Assembly: GCA_900551445.1 (NCBI GenBank)
Contig: URWA01000024.1
Span: 1 to 50,196, forward strand
Length of the DNA stretch: 50,196 nucleotides
Direction: 5' to 3'
Source: an uncultured Bacteroides sp.
GTDB taxonomy: Bacteria; Bacteroidota; Bacteroidia; Bacteroidales; Bacteroidaceae
Made by a program: the position numbers and the translations under genes. The notes beneath the pieces were generated by a model. The model searched no databases. It saw only the letters and a program-made list of their open reading frames with translations, and had not been told where the DNA came from. Positions 1 through 8,556 of the stretch are shown here, one piece after another; within the stretch, counting starts at the first letter, position 1; each line of letters starts with the position of its first letter.

Positions 1-845
1 TGAAAACTTACATTGTGAAGGACGCAGACGGCTCGCTCTTGGGTGTGTTCTACAGTGACTATATGCCGCGTGCCAGCAAGCGGAGCGGTGCCTGGATGAG
101 CAACTTCCGTGAAGAACAGGAAGGTGTCCGCCCGTTGATTTACAATGTGGCCAGCTTTACCAAACCGGCCGGTGACATTCCGTCCTTGCTGACCATTGAT
201 GAGGCTCGTACGATGTTCCATGAGTTCGGACATGCCCTGCACGGTTTGCTGACACAGTGTAAGTATAAAGGTGTATCCGGTACCTCAGTGGCACGTGACT
301 TTGTGGAACTTCCTTCACAGATTATGGAACACTGGGCTGTGGCTCCGGAAGTGTTGAAGATGTATGCCAAACATTACAAGACCCGTGAGGCCATTCCTGA
401 TTCTTTGATTGCCAAGATTGAAAACCAAGCCTTGTTCAACCAGGGATTCATGACGACTGAGTTGCTGGCTGCGGCTATCCTGGATATGGAAATGCACAGT
501 CTGACTACCATGGAAGGCTTTGACGTACTGCAGTTTGAAAAGCAGCTGATGGATAAAATCGGTCTGATTCCGCAAATTGCACCTCGTTACCGTTCTACCT
601 ATTTCAATCACATCATGGGTGGCTATGCAGCCGGATACTACTGCTATCTGTGGGCAGAACGTCTGGATACGGATGCGTTTGAAGCGTTCAAGGAACACGG
701 ACTGTTTGACCAGGCTACAGCTACTTCTTTCCGCAAGAACATCTTGGAGAAAGGTGGTTCCGACGATCCGATGAAGCTGTATGTCACTTTCCGTGGGGCA
801 GAACCTAGTATCGAACCGCTGTTGCAGGCACGTGGATTGAAATAA
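1..845 (+). CDS. M3-family zinc metallopeptidase (oligopeptidase A/Dcp-like), 3' part only
   Basis: The reading frame is already open at base 3, so this is the last 280 or so codons of a protein that begins before the window; M3 enzymes are usually near 700 residues. The zinc site HEFGHALH is encoded at about 217-240: the two His bind zinc and the Glu is the catalytic base. A downstream FVELPSQ segment supplies the family's third zinc ligand (Glu). The conserved C-terminal helical region with GGYAAGYYCYLWAERLD is also present. M3 enzymes cleave short peptides in the cytoplasm or periplasm; location cannot be judged without the N-terminus. Dcp (dipeptidyl carboxypeptidase) and oligopeptidase A cannot be separated from this fragment. 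The gene ends in front of a strong terminator. Confidence 0.93.
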   Translation, partial: KTYIVKDADGSLLGVFYSDYMPRASKRSGAWMSNFREEQEGVRPLIYNVASFTKPAGDIPSLLTIDEARTMFHEFGHALHGLLTQCKYKGVSGTSVARDFVELPSQIMEHWAVAPEVLKMYAKHYKTREAIPDSLIAKIENQALFNQGFMTTELLAAAILDMEMHSLTTMEGFDVLQFEKQLMDKIGLIPQIAPRYRSTYFNHIMGGYAAGYYCYLWAERLDTDAFEAFKEHGLFDQATATSFRKNILEKGGSDDPMKLYVTFRGAEPSIEPLLQARGLK

Positions 846-890
846 AATGCCTGAATGATAGGGGTTACCCTATACTTTATAAATAAAAGA

Positions 891-932
891 AGGAGCTATT
901 GCTTAATTTTTGCAAGCAATAGCTCCTTTTTT
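891..932 (+). terminator. Rho-independent terminator after the M3 peptidase gene
   Basis: A perfect 14-bp stem, AGGAGCTATTGCTT at 891-904 pairing with 914-927, closes a short loop and runs into a T tract ending at 932. It separates the peptidase gene from secDF. Confidence 0.9.
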
Positions 933-987
933 AGGCTCTATGGCTTAAATATTTACAATCGTTTCCGCATATCTAATGAAAAAAAAC

Positions 988-995
988 TATATTTG
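988..995 (+). promoter_or_regulatory. Probable secDF promoter, -7 element TATATTTG
   Basis: TATATTTG matches the Bacteroides primary-sigma -7 consensus TAnnTTTG. It lies 55 bases before the secDF ATG and just after the upstream terminator. A -33 TTTG is poor: only TTTC at 962-965, with a 22-base spacer. Confidence 0.6.
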
Positions 996-1050
996 CAACC
1001 TTGAATAAACGTATCAAATTTTAAAAGTAAATATAATAAATTAAAGTAAC

Positions 1051-4050
1051 ATGCAAAACAAAGGATTTGTAAAGGTTTTTGCGGTATTACTGACCCTTGC
1101 GTGTGCTTTTTACCTTTCATTCTCATTCGTTACCCGTTATCAGATGAACAAGGCGGCTGAGGACCCGAAGGGTTCGGCACATTACCTGGATTCCATGCAG
1201 AATCAGAGGGTGTGGTTGGGAGTTTATACGCTGAAAAAATGTCGTGAAATGGAAATCGGGTTGGGTTTGGACCTGAAAGGTGGTATGAACGTCATTCTGG
1301 AGGTTTCCGTTCCGGACGTAGTGAAGGCGTTGGCCGACAACAAACCAGATGAAGCCTTTAACAAGGCTGTGGCTGAAGCTGCCAAATTGCAGATCAACAG
1401 TCAGGAAGATTTCGTGACCCTGTTTATCAGAGAATACAAAAAACTGGCTCCGGAAGGCAAACTTGCTGAACTTTTCGCCACTCAACAATTGAAAGATAAA
1501 GTAAATACCCGTAGTACAGATGCAGAGGTAGAGAAAGTATTGCGCGAGGAAGTAAAAGCTGCCGTAGACAACTCTTACAATGTTTTGCGTACACGTATCG
1601 ACCGTTTTGGTGTGGCTCAGCCGAACATCCAGACACTGGAAGGAAAGATGGGCCGTATCATGGTGGAACTGCCGGGTATCAAGGAGCCGGAACGTGTGAG
1701 AAAACTCTTGCAGGGTTCTGCCAACTTGGAATTCTGGGAAACATTCGAAGCAAAAGATATCGTGCCGGTACTGGCTTCTGCCGACAACCGTGCCCGTGGC
1801 TTGCTGAACAACGAGGCTCCTGCTGATTCTGTACAGGCCGAAGCCGATACGACTGCAGTGGCTCAGGCTTCTGCCGTTTCTGCAAAAGACAGCTTGACGG
1901 CTGCCCTGAAGGGAGAAACACCGGCTGCTTCCAGTGCAGATATGGAACAGATGAAGAAAGAACATCCGTTGTTGTCTGTACTGCAGCTGAACCAGAGCGG
2001 AGTAGGTTGTATCGTAGGTTATGCCGATTACAAAGATACAGCTGATGTAAACCGCATCCTGAACATGAAGGCCGTGAAGGAAGTGATGCCGCGCGACCTG
2101 AAACTGATGTGGGGTGTGAAAGCTTCTGATATGGACAAGACCGGACGTATCTTCGAATTGTATGCCATCAAGTCGACTGAACGTAACGGACGTGCACCGT
2201 TGGAAGGTGACGTAGTAACAGACGCCAAAGACGAATATGACCAGTTCAACAAGCCGTGCGTCAGCATGTCTATGAACACAGAAGGTTCTCGTCGCTGGGC
2301 TGCCCTGACAAAGAAGAACATCGGTAAGGAAATCGCCATCGTATTGGATGGATATGTATACAGTGCACCGCGTGTAAACTCTGAAATTACTGGCGGTAAC
2401 TCACAGATTACGGGTAACTTTACTCCGGAAGTCACAAAAGACTTGGCCAACGTGTTGAAATCTGGTAAGATGCCGGCTCCGGCTCGTATCGTACAGGAAG
2501 ACATCGTAGGTCCGTCTCTGGGACAGGAATCTATCAACCAGGGTATCGTATCCTTCATCGTGGCTTTGATTGTCCTGATGGCTTACATGTGTGTGATGTA
2601 CGGATTCATTCCGGGTATGGTGGCCAACGGTGCGTTGTTCATCAACTTCTTCTTCACATTGGGTATCCTTTCCTCTTTCCAGGCTGCCTTGACGATGTCC
2701 GGTATCGCCGGTATGGTATTGTCACTGGGTATGGCCGTGGATGCGAACGTATTGATTTATGAACGTACGAAAGAAGAGCTTCGTGCAGGCAAGGGAACCA
2801 AGCAGGCTTTGGCCGAAGGTTACAAGAACGCGTTCTCTGCCATCTTCGACTCTAACTTGACTTCTATCATCACAGGTGTCATCCTGTTCAACTTCGGTAC
2901 CGGTCCGATCCGTGGTTTTGCCACTACCCTGATTATCGGTATCCTCTGTTCGTTCTTCTCAGCCGTGTTCCTGACTCGTCTGGTTTACGAACACTTCATG
3001 AACAAGGAAAAATGGTTGAACCTGACATTCACTACAGGCGTTTCCAAGAACCTGATGCAGAATGTACACTATAACTTTATGGGTATCACCAAACGTTCGT
3101 TCACGGTTTGGGGAATTATCATCGTAGTATGTATTGTTTCCTTCTTTGTTCGTGGACTCGCACAGAGTATCGACTTCACTGGTGGACGTAACTTCGTAGT
3201 TCAGTTTGAACAAGTGGTACAGCCGGAAACCGTACGCGACCTGCTGCAGCCGAAAGTGGGAGATGCCAACGTACAGGCCATTGCCTTGGGTACAGATGGA
3301 AAGACCATCCGTGTGACGACCAACTACCGCATCAATGAAGATTCTCCGACAATCGATACTGAAATCGAAGAGTTCCTTTACAATGCATTGAAAGAAGGTA
3401 ACTTGCTGGGTAAGGGTACTACGCTCGAAATCTTCATCGACCGTGATAACCGTGCCGGAGGTTCTATCATCAGTTCTCAGAAGGTAGGTCCTAGTATCGC
3501 CGATGATATCAAGACTTCCGCTATCTGGTCGGTTGTGCTGGCTTTGATTGCTATCGGTCTGTATATTTTGATTCGATTCAACAACATCGCTTTCAGTATT
3601 GGTGCTACAGTAGCCTTGGTAGTGGATACGGTATTGATTATCGGTGCCTACTCCTTGTGTTACGGATGGATGCCGTTCTCGTTGGAAATTGACCAGACGT
3701 TCATTGGTGCCATCCTGACGGCCATCGGTTACTCTATCAACGATAAAGTGGTAATCTTCGACCGTGTACGTGAGTTTATCGGTCTGTATCCGAAACGCGA
3801 ACGTGCCCAGTTGTTCAATGATTCATTGAATACCACTTTGGCCCGTACCATCAACACTTCTTTGAGTACCTTGATTGTGTTGCTGAGTATCTTCATCCTG
3901 GGTGGTGACAGCATTCGTAGCTTTGCATTCGCCATGATCCTGGGTGTGGTAATCGGTACATTGTCTTCTTTGTTCGTGGCTGCTCCGGTAGCTTACTTGA
4001 CTATGGGACACAAGATGCCGAAGCAAGTAGGTGAAGTAGAGGAAGCATAA
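1051..4050 (+). CDS. secDF: Fused protein translocase subunit SecDF
   Basis: SecDF uses the proton motive force to pull secreted proteins through SecYEG on the periplasmic side. The 999-residue product joins SecD and SecF in one chain, as is normal in Bacteroidetes. An N-terminal membrane segment (about 7-27) is followed by the SecD signature GLDLKGG (72-78), a large periplasmic domain, and a five-helix block containing VDANVLIYER (Asp564). The SecF half begins near residue 680, has DFTGG at 708-712, and ends with a second helix block carrying the SINDKVVIFDR motif. An Ala/Glu/Ser-rich insert around residues 250-300 looks like a flexible loop in the periplasmic domain. The gene stands alone between a terminator and a terminator, so it is probably monocistronic. 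Identification is secure. Confidence 0.98.
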   Translation: MQNKGFVKVFAVLLTLACAFYLSFSFVTRYQMNKAAEDPKGSAHYLDSMQNQRVWLGVYTLKKCREMEIGLGLDLKGGMNVILEVSVPDVVKALADNKPDEAFNKAVAEAAKLQINSQEDFVTLFIREYKKLAPEGKLAELFATQQLKDKVNTRSTDAEVEKVLREEVKAAVDNSYNVLRTRIDRFGVAQPNIQTLEGKMGRIMVELPGIKEPERVRKLLQGSANLEFWETFEAKDIVPVLASADNRARGLLNNEAPADSVQAEADTTAVAQASAVSAKDSLTAALKGETPAASSADMEQMKKEHPLLSVLQLNQSGVGCIVGYADYKDTADVNRILNMKAVKEVMPRDLKLMWGVKASDMDKTGRIFELYAIKSTERNGRAPLEGDVVTDAKDEYDQFNKPCVSMSMNTEGSRRWAALTKKNIGKEIAIVLDGYVYSAPRVNSEITGGNSQITGNFTPEVTKDLANVLKSGKMPAPARIVQEDIVGPSLGQESINQGIVSFIVALIVLMAYMCVMYGFIPGMVANGALFINFFFTLGILSSFQAALTMSGIAGMVLSLGMAVDANVLIYERTKEELRAGKGTKQALAEGYKNAFSAIFDSNLTSIITGVILFNFGTGPIRGFATTLIIGILCSFFSAVFLTRLVYEHFMNKEKWLNLTFTTGVSKNLMQNVHYNFMGITKRSFTVWGIIIVVCIVSFFVRGLAQSIDFTGGRNFVVQFEQVVQPETVRDLLQPKVGDANVQAIALGTDGKTIRVTTNYRINEDSPTIDTEIEEFLYNALKEGNLLGKGTTLEIFIDRDNRAGGSIISSQKVGPSIADDIKTSAIWSVVLALIAIGLYILIRFNNIAFSIGATVALVVDTVLIIGAYSLCYGWMPFSLEIDQTFIGAILTAIGYSINDKVVIFDRVREFIGLYPKRERAQLFNDSLNTTLARTINTSLSTLIVLLSIFILGGDSIRSFAFAMILGVVIGTLSSLFVAAPVAYLTMGHKMPKQVGEVEEA

Positions 4051-4075
4051 TAAGATTCTGATATAATGTTTGAAG

Positions 4076-4111
4076 AACGGCTGTTTTCCGCGTGAAGACA
4101 GCCGTTTTTTT
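4076..4111 (+). terminator. Rho-independent terminator after secDF
   Basis: ACGGCTGT at 4077-4084 pairs with 4098-4105 and is followed directly by a run of seven T (4105-4111). It sits 26 bases after the secDF stop. Confidence 0.88.
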
Positions 4112-4131
4112 ATGCGTTCTTTTGTGCTGGA

Positions 4132-4257
4132 AAACGCCTTTGCGCTTGTCCTTAAACGCAAGGACGTTTGTCTTCAAACGCAAGTGCATTTAAAGTAAAA
4201 CGCAAGGACGTTTTAAACCAAACGTAAAGGCGTTTCAAATCAAACGCAAGGACGTTT
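4132..4257. repeat. Six-copy tandem array with an exact 22-bp period
   Basis: The 16-base unit AAACGCAAGGACGTTT starts at 4132 (degenerate), 4154, 4176, 4198, 4220 and 4242, always 22 bases apart. The copies at 4154, 4198 and 4242 are identical; the others differ by a few bases. Each unit has matching ends (AAACG...CGTTT), so each is an imperfect palindrome. The 6-base spacers are not conserved. The array fills most of the gap between secDF and the HTCS gene, which converge here, so it lies downstream of both and is unlikely to be a promoter element. Confidence 0.9.
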
Positions 4258-4279
4258 TTATCGGGTGTGAAAATGGGTC

Positions 4280-7200
4280 TCAATCTTCCTTTTCGTCGGT
4301 CGTATCTTCGATAGAAGCCCCTGTCAGTTGCTTCAGATACTCGGAGGCCGACATGCCGAATTCTTCTTTAAAACACTGGCGGAAATACACGTTGCTGTTG
4401 ATTCCCACTTTGAAGGCGATTTCGGAGATGGTATATTTGCCCTCCAGCAGGTATTTCTCTGCCAGGTGCATTTTGATTTTCCGGATATATTCGTTGGTAG
4501 ACATTCCTGTCAGTGCTTTCACTTTCCGGTAAAGCGTAGAACTGCTCATACATAATGCGTTAGACAAAACTGTGATATCTACATTTTCGGCAGCAGAGAG
4601 GCTTTCCGTTATGATATGGGTAATCTTGTCCAGAAATTCTTTGTCCAGTTTGTTCATCGACTCCGTGATGATGGCTCTTTTTTCCTCCATGCTTTGTGGC
4701 TTTTCCGGTCGGATAGCAAAACGTTCGGACAGTAGTCTCCGCTGTGCCAGCAGGTTGCTGATTCGGCTCTGTAGCAGACTGGCGCTGAAGGGCTTGGTGA
4801 GATAGGAATCGGCACCGGCCTGATACCCTTCCTCCTTGTCGGTGATACCGTCTTTTGCCGTGAGGAGGATGACAGGAATGTGACTGGTACGGATATCCGT
4901 TTTCAGCTTCTGGCACATTACGATGCCGTTCATTACAGGCATCATGATGTCACTGACGACGATATCGGGGGCACATTCGGTAGCTATTTTCAGTCCATCC
5001 TTTCCATTAGAGGCCGTTTTCACTTCATATAAATCCGTGAAGGCATCGACAATATAGTCACGGATGTCGGCATTGTCTTCCACCACCAGTACGATGGGAC
5101 GTGAATTTTTCGTGTTGTCTGCCATTTCCAGTTTCTCGATATTTCCTTCTTTCACTTCCTGTATGTCCGTGTGTACATCCTCCCCATGCAAGGCGTTTGG
5201 GTAAGTATTGTTGGCCTGTAAGCGCAGATAGAAGGTGGTGCCGATGTCGGGGAGGCTTTTCACCTGGATATCTCCTTCATGCAGGGTGACCAGATTCTTT
5301 ACCAGGGCAAGTCCGATACCTGTTCCCGAAGCTTGATGTTCCCCGCTTTCCTGATAATAGCGTTCGAAAATATGGTCGAGTGCTTCCTTCCCGATACCAT
5401 AGCCGGTGTCTTCCACGGAAAGCTGTGCATATCGTATGTCGTTTTCCGTGACCCATTCAGCCCGTACACGTACATATCCCTTTTCAGTATATTTCAAGGC
5501 ATTGGAAATCAGGTTGTCAAGAAGCATTGTAATAACCTCTTTATCGAAGAATAAGACCATGTTCTCTTCTTTTGCTTCAATTAATACTTGTACGTTTGGG
5601 TTGTTATTTAGTTCTTTATATTTGAGTCCAATTTCATATACAGTCCATGTTAGATTATTTTTGGAAACACATAATTTTTTATTTTGTGTTTCTGTTTTCC
5701 GGAAGTCAAGTATCTGATTGATTAGATTTAACAACCTGACGGCACTTTGATGGATGACAGAGATACGATGTTTGTCTTTTTCGGAGAGCCCATTGTTTTT
5801 TACCATGTCTTCTAGTGGCCCTAAAATGAGTGTTAACGGAGTACGTAGTTCATGAGTAATGTTCGTAAAGAATCTTAGTCGCTCATCATTTAATTTTTGT
5901 TCTTGTTCATGATGTCTTTTTTCTGATTCATAAAGATATTCCAGATTTAATTTGTGTCTGTAGATTAAAAATACTCCTATAAGAAGTCCGATTCCACCTA
6001 CTATATAGAGTAGTTTTGCCCACCATGACAACCAGAGAGGAGGGGCAATGATAATTTCCAGATGAGATATATTATTAGACCATTCTTGATTTCGTATACG
6101 GGTTTTAATAAGAAATTGATATTTTCCTGGTGGTAAATTACGGAAGGTCACATAATCGGGGCCTTTTACCGTGTACCAAGAGTTTTCCAATCCTTTTAGC
6201 ATATAAGCATACTCTATTCTTTCATTTAAAGCGTAATTGGATATATTGAATGAAATGTTAAAATTATTTTGAGCGTACTTAAGTTTAATTTGATTGGCGT
6301 TGATTAATGATACTACAGTTTCATGATTGTTTTCAACTGTTAGAGGTTCAAAAATAGTTATTTTCCCGATGATAGCTTTGGGAGATAGCCGTTTCTCTAG
6401 AATGCGATTAGGTTGGAAATTGCATACCCCGTCGGTAGAGCCGAAAAAGATTCTATCTTTTGCGTCTTTACACACGCTTCCGCCTGTAAAACTGGCTATT
6501 GGGATATTGTCTTTATAGTTGTAATTATAGATGTTTCTTTTATCTTTTGTTAGACAGCTAATGCCTTTATTAGTACTGAACCAAATATTGCCAGATTTAT
6601 CCTCAGTTATTGCCCAAATATAACTATTGGCAAGTCCTTCATTTCGTTGGTAAACCTTGTATTTCCATGGAGGGATATTTTCAAACTGAATAAGTCCTTC
6701 TCCTGTTGCAGCCCATATTCTTCCTGAGGAGTCTTCAAAAAGTTGGTTGATAGTATTAGATGGAAAGTGAAGAAATGTGTTGAATTCTTTTAATCGCTTT
6801 CCTTGTGGCGTACACAGGAATATGCCTCCACCAAAACTTCCAATCCAGAGTTGTCCTTTTTTATCTTTTATTACCGTGCGGACGAGGTTGTCAGGTACAT
6901 TGATATGGTTTATAATTTTTTTTGAATCTCGGTCAATCTGATAAACTCCTTCACTTGTACCTACCCAGATAATTCCTTCTGCATCTTCAAAAAGGGATCG
7001 TACATCTTGTGTGGATTGTTCTTTAGAAAATATTTGCTGGAAAGTTCTACTGTGGATGTTGTAATACATGATTCCCCCATAAAAGATTCCGAACCAAAGA
7101 TTCCCTTTTTTGTCACATAAGGCGGTTTGTATAGAATTTCCACTAAGTTTTCTGTTTTCTGTGGTATATGTGGCAGTCCTTTTTCCATGAGTAAGGACAT

Positions 7201-8371
7201 TGATTCCACCACCGTCTGTCCCGACCCATAATGCTCCACTAGAGTCTATGCAAATAGCACTGGCTATATGAGCATTAAGATTACTTCCTGGATTTCCTGG
7301 TGAATAGCGGAATGAGTTGAAAATGAAATCATCAGAACTGAGGAAATTGACGCCTCCTCCCCATGTGCCAGCCCAAATATTTTGATGGGAGTCTTGAAAT
7401 AAGCAGCGTACTGTAGAATTATTCAAAGAATATTCACTATCACCTGATTGGATGAGCTGAATACCTTCTTCAATATTAAACATGTTTTTGGAGAGGTCTA
7501 TTATAGCAATTCCTCCAAATTCGGTAGCTATCCAAAGTTGGTTTTCATTGAATTGTTGAATGTCGTAAATACGGTGTGAAAGAGGTGAGTCCTTTCTGTT
7601 CAGACAAATAAATTCTTCCGTATCAACTTTAAAAAGAGCTAGTCCTTTATCGGTTCCAATCCATATATTCCCTGTATTGTCTTTGAATATGCATTGAACA
7701 TTATTACTGGGTAGTGTTTTCTTTTTTGAACTATCATGGGTGAAGTTTTTAATTTCTTTTGATTGGATGGAAAGAATACTGAGCCCGTTATGCGCATATC
7801 CGATATATAGATTGCCTTTGTTGTCATCCAAAAGAGTCCATACTGTATTACTGGGAAGTCCGGGAACAGTTTGTTGATTATAATGGGTAAATTTTCCGCT
7901 TTTCTTTTCTAAATATTCTATACCTCTCCAATAAGTCGTTATCCAGAGATTGCCATCTGAGGCTGCGTAAATACCTGTTACATCATTTGTGGCAATACTA
8001 TATGGGTTTTTATCATCGTGTTGATATGTTGTCTGTCGGTTTGTTTGGTAGTTGAATGCGTTTAATCCGGCTCGTTGTGTTCCAATCCATAAAATAGGTT
8101 CTGTCTGATCATCAAATAAACAGTTTAGTTCATTGCCGGTTATATTTAATGGGAACCCTTCACCTTTGTAAAAGGAAGTAAAATGGCCTCCTTCTAGTTT
8201 GTTTAATCCTTCTTCTGTGGCAAACCATAGATATCCATTCTTATCTTCAGTGATATCTGTGATATAATTGTTGGATAGTCCTTTTTCCATTCCTAGCTTT
8301 TTTATTGTATATGGGGCGGAATAAATTGGAAGTACATAAATAAGGCTGAATAAAATAATAAGGTCTTTCAT
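4280..8371 (-). CDS. Hybrid two-component system regulator (HTCS): sensor, kinase, receiver and AraC domain in one protein
   Basis: HTCS proteins detect an oligosaccharide in the periplasm and directly activate a polysaccharide utilization locus. The 1363-residue product starts with a signal-peptide-like segment, then about fourteen WIGT-type Reg_prop repeats (two seven-bladed propellers), a Y_Y_Y domain (about 690-765) and a membrane helix (about 783-805). The histidine kinase follows: His840 in NITHELRTP, with the ATPase N-box NLISNALKYTEKG near 950. The receiver domain has its phospho-acceptor Asp1141 in VSDIMMPVMNG, and an AraC-type helix-turn-helix fills roughly 1250-1345. The gene is divergent from the GH2 gene, which it probably controls together with the downstream SusC/D operon. 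Base composition changes sharply near 5500: the DNA for the sensor and the HisKA region is AT-rich, while the rest resembles core genes. Confidence 0.97.
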   Translation of the reverse strand: MKDLIILFSLIYVLPIYSAPYTIKKLGMEKGLSNNYITDITEDKNGYLWFATEEGLNKLEGGHFTSFYKGEGFPLNITGNELNCLFDDQTEPILWIGTQRAGLNAFNYQTNRQTTYQHDDKNPYSIATNDVTGIYAASDGNLWITTYWRGIEYLEKKSGKFTHYNQQTVPGLPSNTVWTLLDDNKGNLYIGYAHNGLSILSIQSKEIKNFTHDSSKKKTLPSNNVQCIFKDNTGNIWIGTDKGLALFKVDTEEFICLNRKDSPLSHRIYDIQQFNENQLWIATEFGGIAIIDLSKNMFNIEEGIQLIQSGDSEYSLNNSTVRCLFQDSHQNIWAGTWGGGVNFLSSDDFIFNSFRYSPGNPGSNLNAHIASAICIDSSGALWVGTDGGGINVLTHGKRTATYTTENRKLSGNSIQTALCDKKGNLWFGIFYGGIMYYNIHSRTFQQIFSKEQSTQDVRSLFEDAEGIIWVGTSEGVYQIDRDSKKIINHINVPDNLVRTVIKDKKGQLWIGSFGGGIFLCTPQGKRLKEFNTFLHFPSNTINQLFEDSSGRIWAATGEGLIQFENIPPWKYKVYQRNEGLANSYIWAITEDKSGNIWFSTNKGISCLTKDKRNIYNYNYKDNIPIASFTGGSVCKDAKDRIFFGSTDGVCNFQPNRILEKRLSPKAIIGKITIFEPLTVENNHETVVSLINANQIKLKYAQNNFNISFNISNYALNERIEYAYMLKGLENSWYTVKGPDYVTFRNLPPGKYQFLIKTRIRNQEWSNNISHLEIIIAPPLWLSWWAKLLYIVGGIGLLIGVFLIYRHKLNLEYLYESEKRHHEQEQKLNDERLRFFTNITHELRTPLTLILGPLEDMVKNNGLSEKDKHRISVIHQSAVRLLNLINQILDFRKTETQNKKLCVSKNNLTWTVYEIGLKYKELNNNPNVQVLIEAKEENMVLFFDKEVITMLLDNLISNALKYTEKGYVRVRAEWVTENDIRYAQLSVEDTGYGIGKEALDHIFERYYQESGEHQASGTGIGLALVKNLVTLHEGDIQVKSLPDIGTTFYLRLQANNTYPNALHGEDVHTDIQEVKEGNIEKLEMADNTKNSRPIVLVVEDNADIRDYIVDAFTDLYEVKTASNGKDGLKIATECAPDIVVSDIMMPVMNGIVMCQKLKTDIRTSHIPVILLTAKDGITDKEEGYQAGADSYLTKPFSASLLQSRISNLLAQRRLLSERFAIRPEKPQSMEEKRAIITESMNKLDKEFLDKITHIITESLSAAENVDITVLSNALCMSSSTLYRKVKALTGMSTNEYIRKIKMHLAEKYLLEGKYTISEIAFKVGINSNVYFRQCFKEEFGMSASEYLKQLTGASIEDTTDEKED

Positions 8372-8396
8372 ATTTATGGTTGTTTAATAATAAAAT

Positions 8397-8404
8397 CAAA
8401 AGTA
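8397..8404 (-). promoter_or_regulatory. Possible HTCS promoter, -7 element TACTTTTG (minus strand)
   Basis: Read on the minus strand this is TACTTTTG, a match to TAnnTTTG, 26 bases before the HTCS start codon. No clear -33 TTTG is seen at the right distance. Confidence 0.45.
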
Positions 8405-8436
8405 TAAATATTTGTTGGATTGTAAATAGTTTTACG

Positions 8437-8468
8437 GTAGAATGATTGATTTGTATGCGTAGAATGAT
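8437..8468. promoter_or_regulatory. Direct repeat GTAGAATGAT x2, candidate HTCS operator
   Basis: Two identical 10-base copies lie at 8437-8446 and 8459-8468, 22 bases start to start, in the divergent gap between the HTCS and GH2 genes. The second copy ends about where the -33 region of the proposed GH2 promoter begins, which is where an AraC-type activator would bind to contact RNA polymerase. The role is inferred. Confidence 0.5.
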
Positions 8469-8501
8469 AGAATTCATTCCTAAGACTCAACGTTTGCTTA
8501 T

Positions 8502-8509
8502 TATTTTTG
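8502..8509 (+). promoter_or_regulatory. Possible GH2 promoter, -7 element TATTTTTG
   Basis: It matches TAnnTTTG and lies 47 bases before the GH2 start codon. There is no good -33 TTTG at 19-21 bases, as expected for a promoter that needs an activator. Confidence 0.5.
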
Positions 8510-8556
8510 GATAACTAATTTTATTCTATAGATGATTTAAATAATTAGAATGAGTT

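Noticed and set aside
4132..4257. CRISPR array
   Set aside because: The repeats are 16 bases and the gaps 6 bases, far below CRISPR repeat and spacer sizes, and no cas gene is present.
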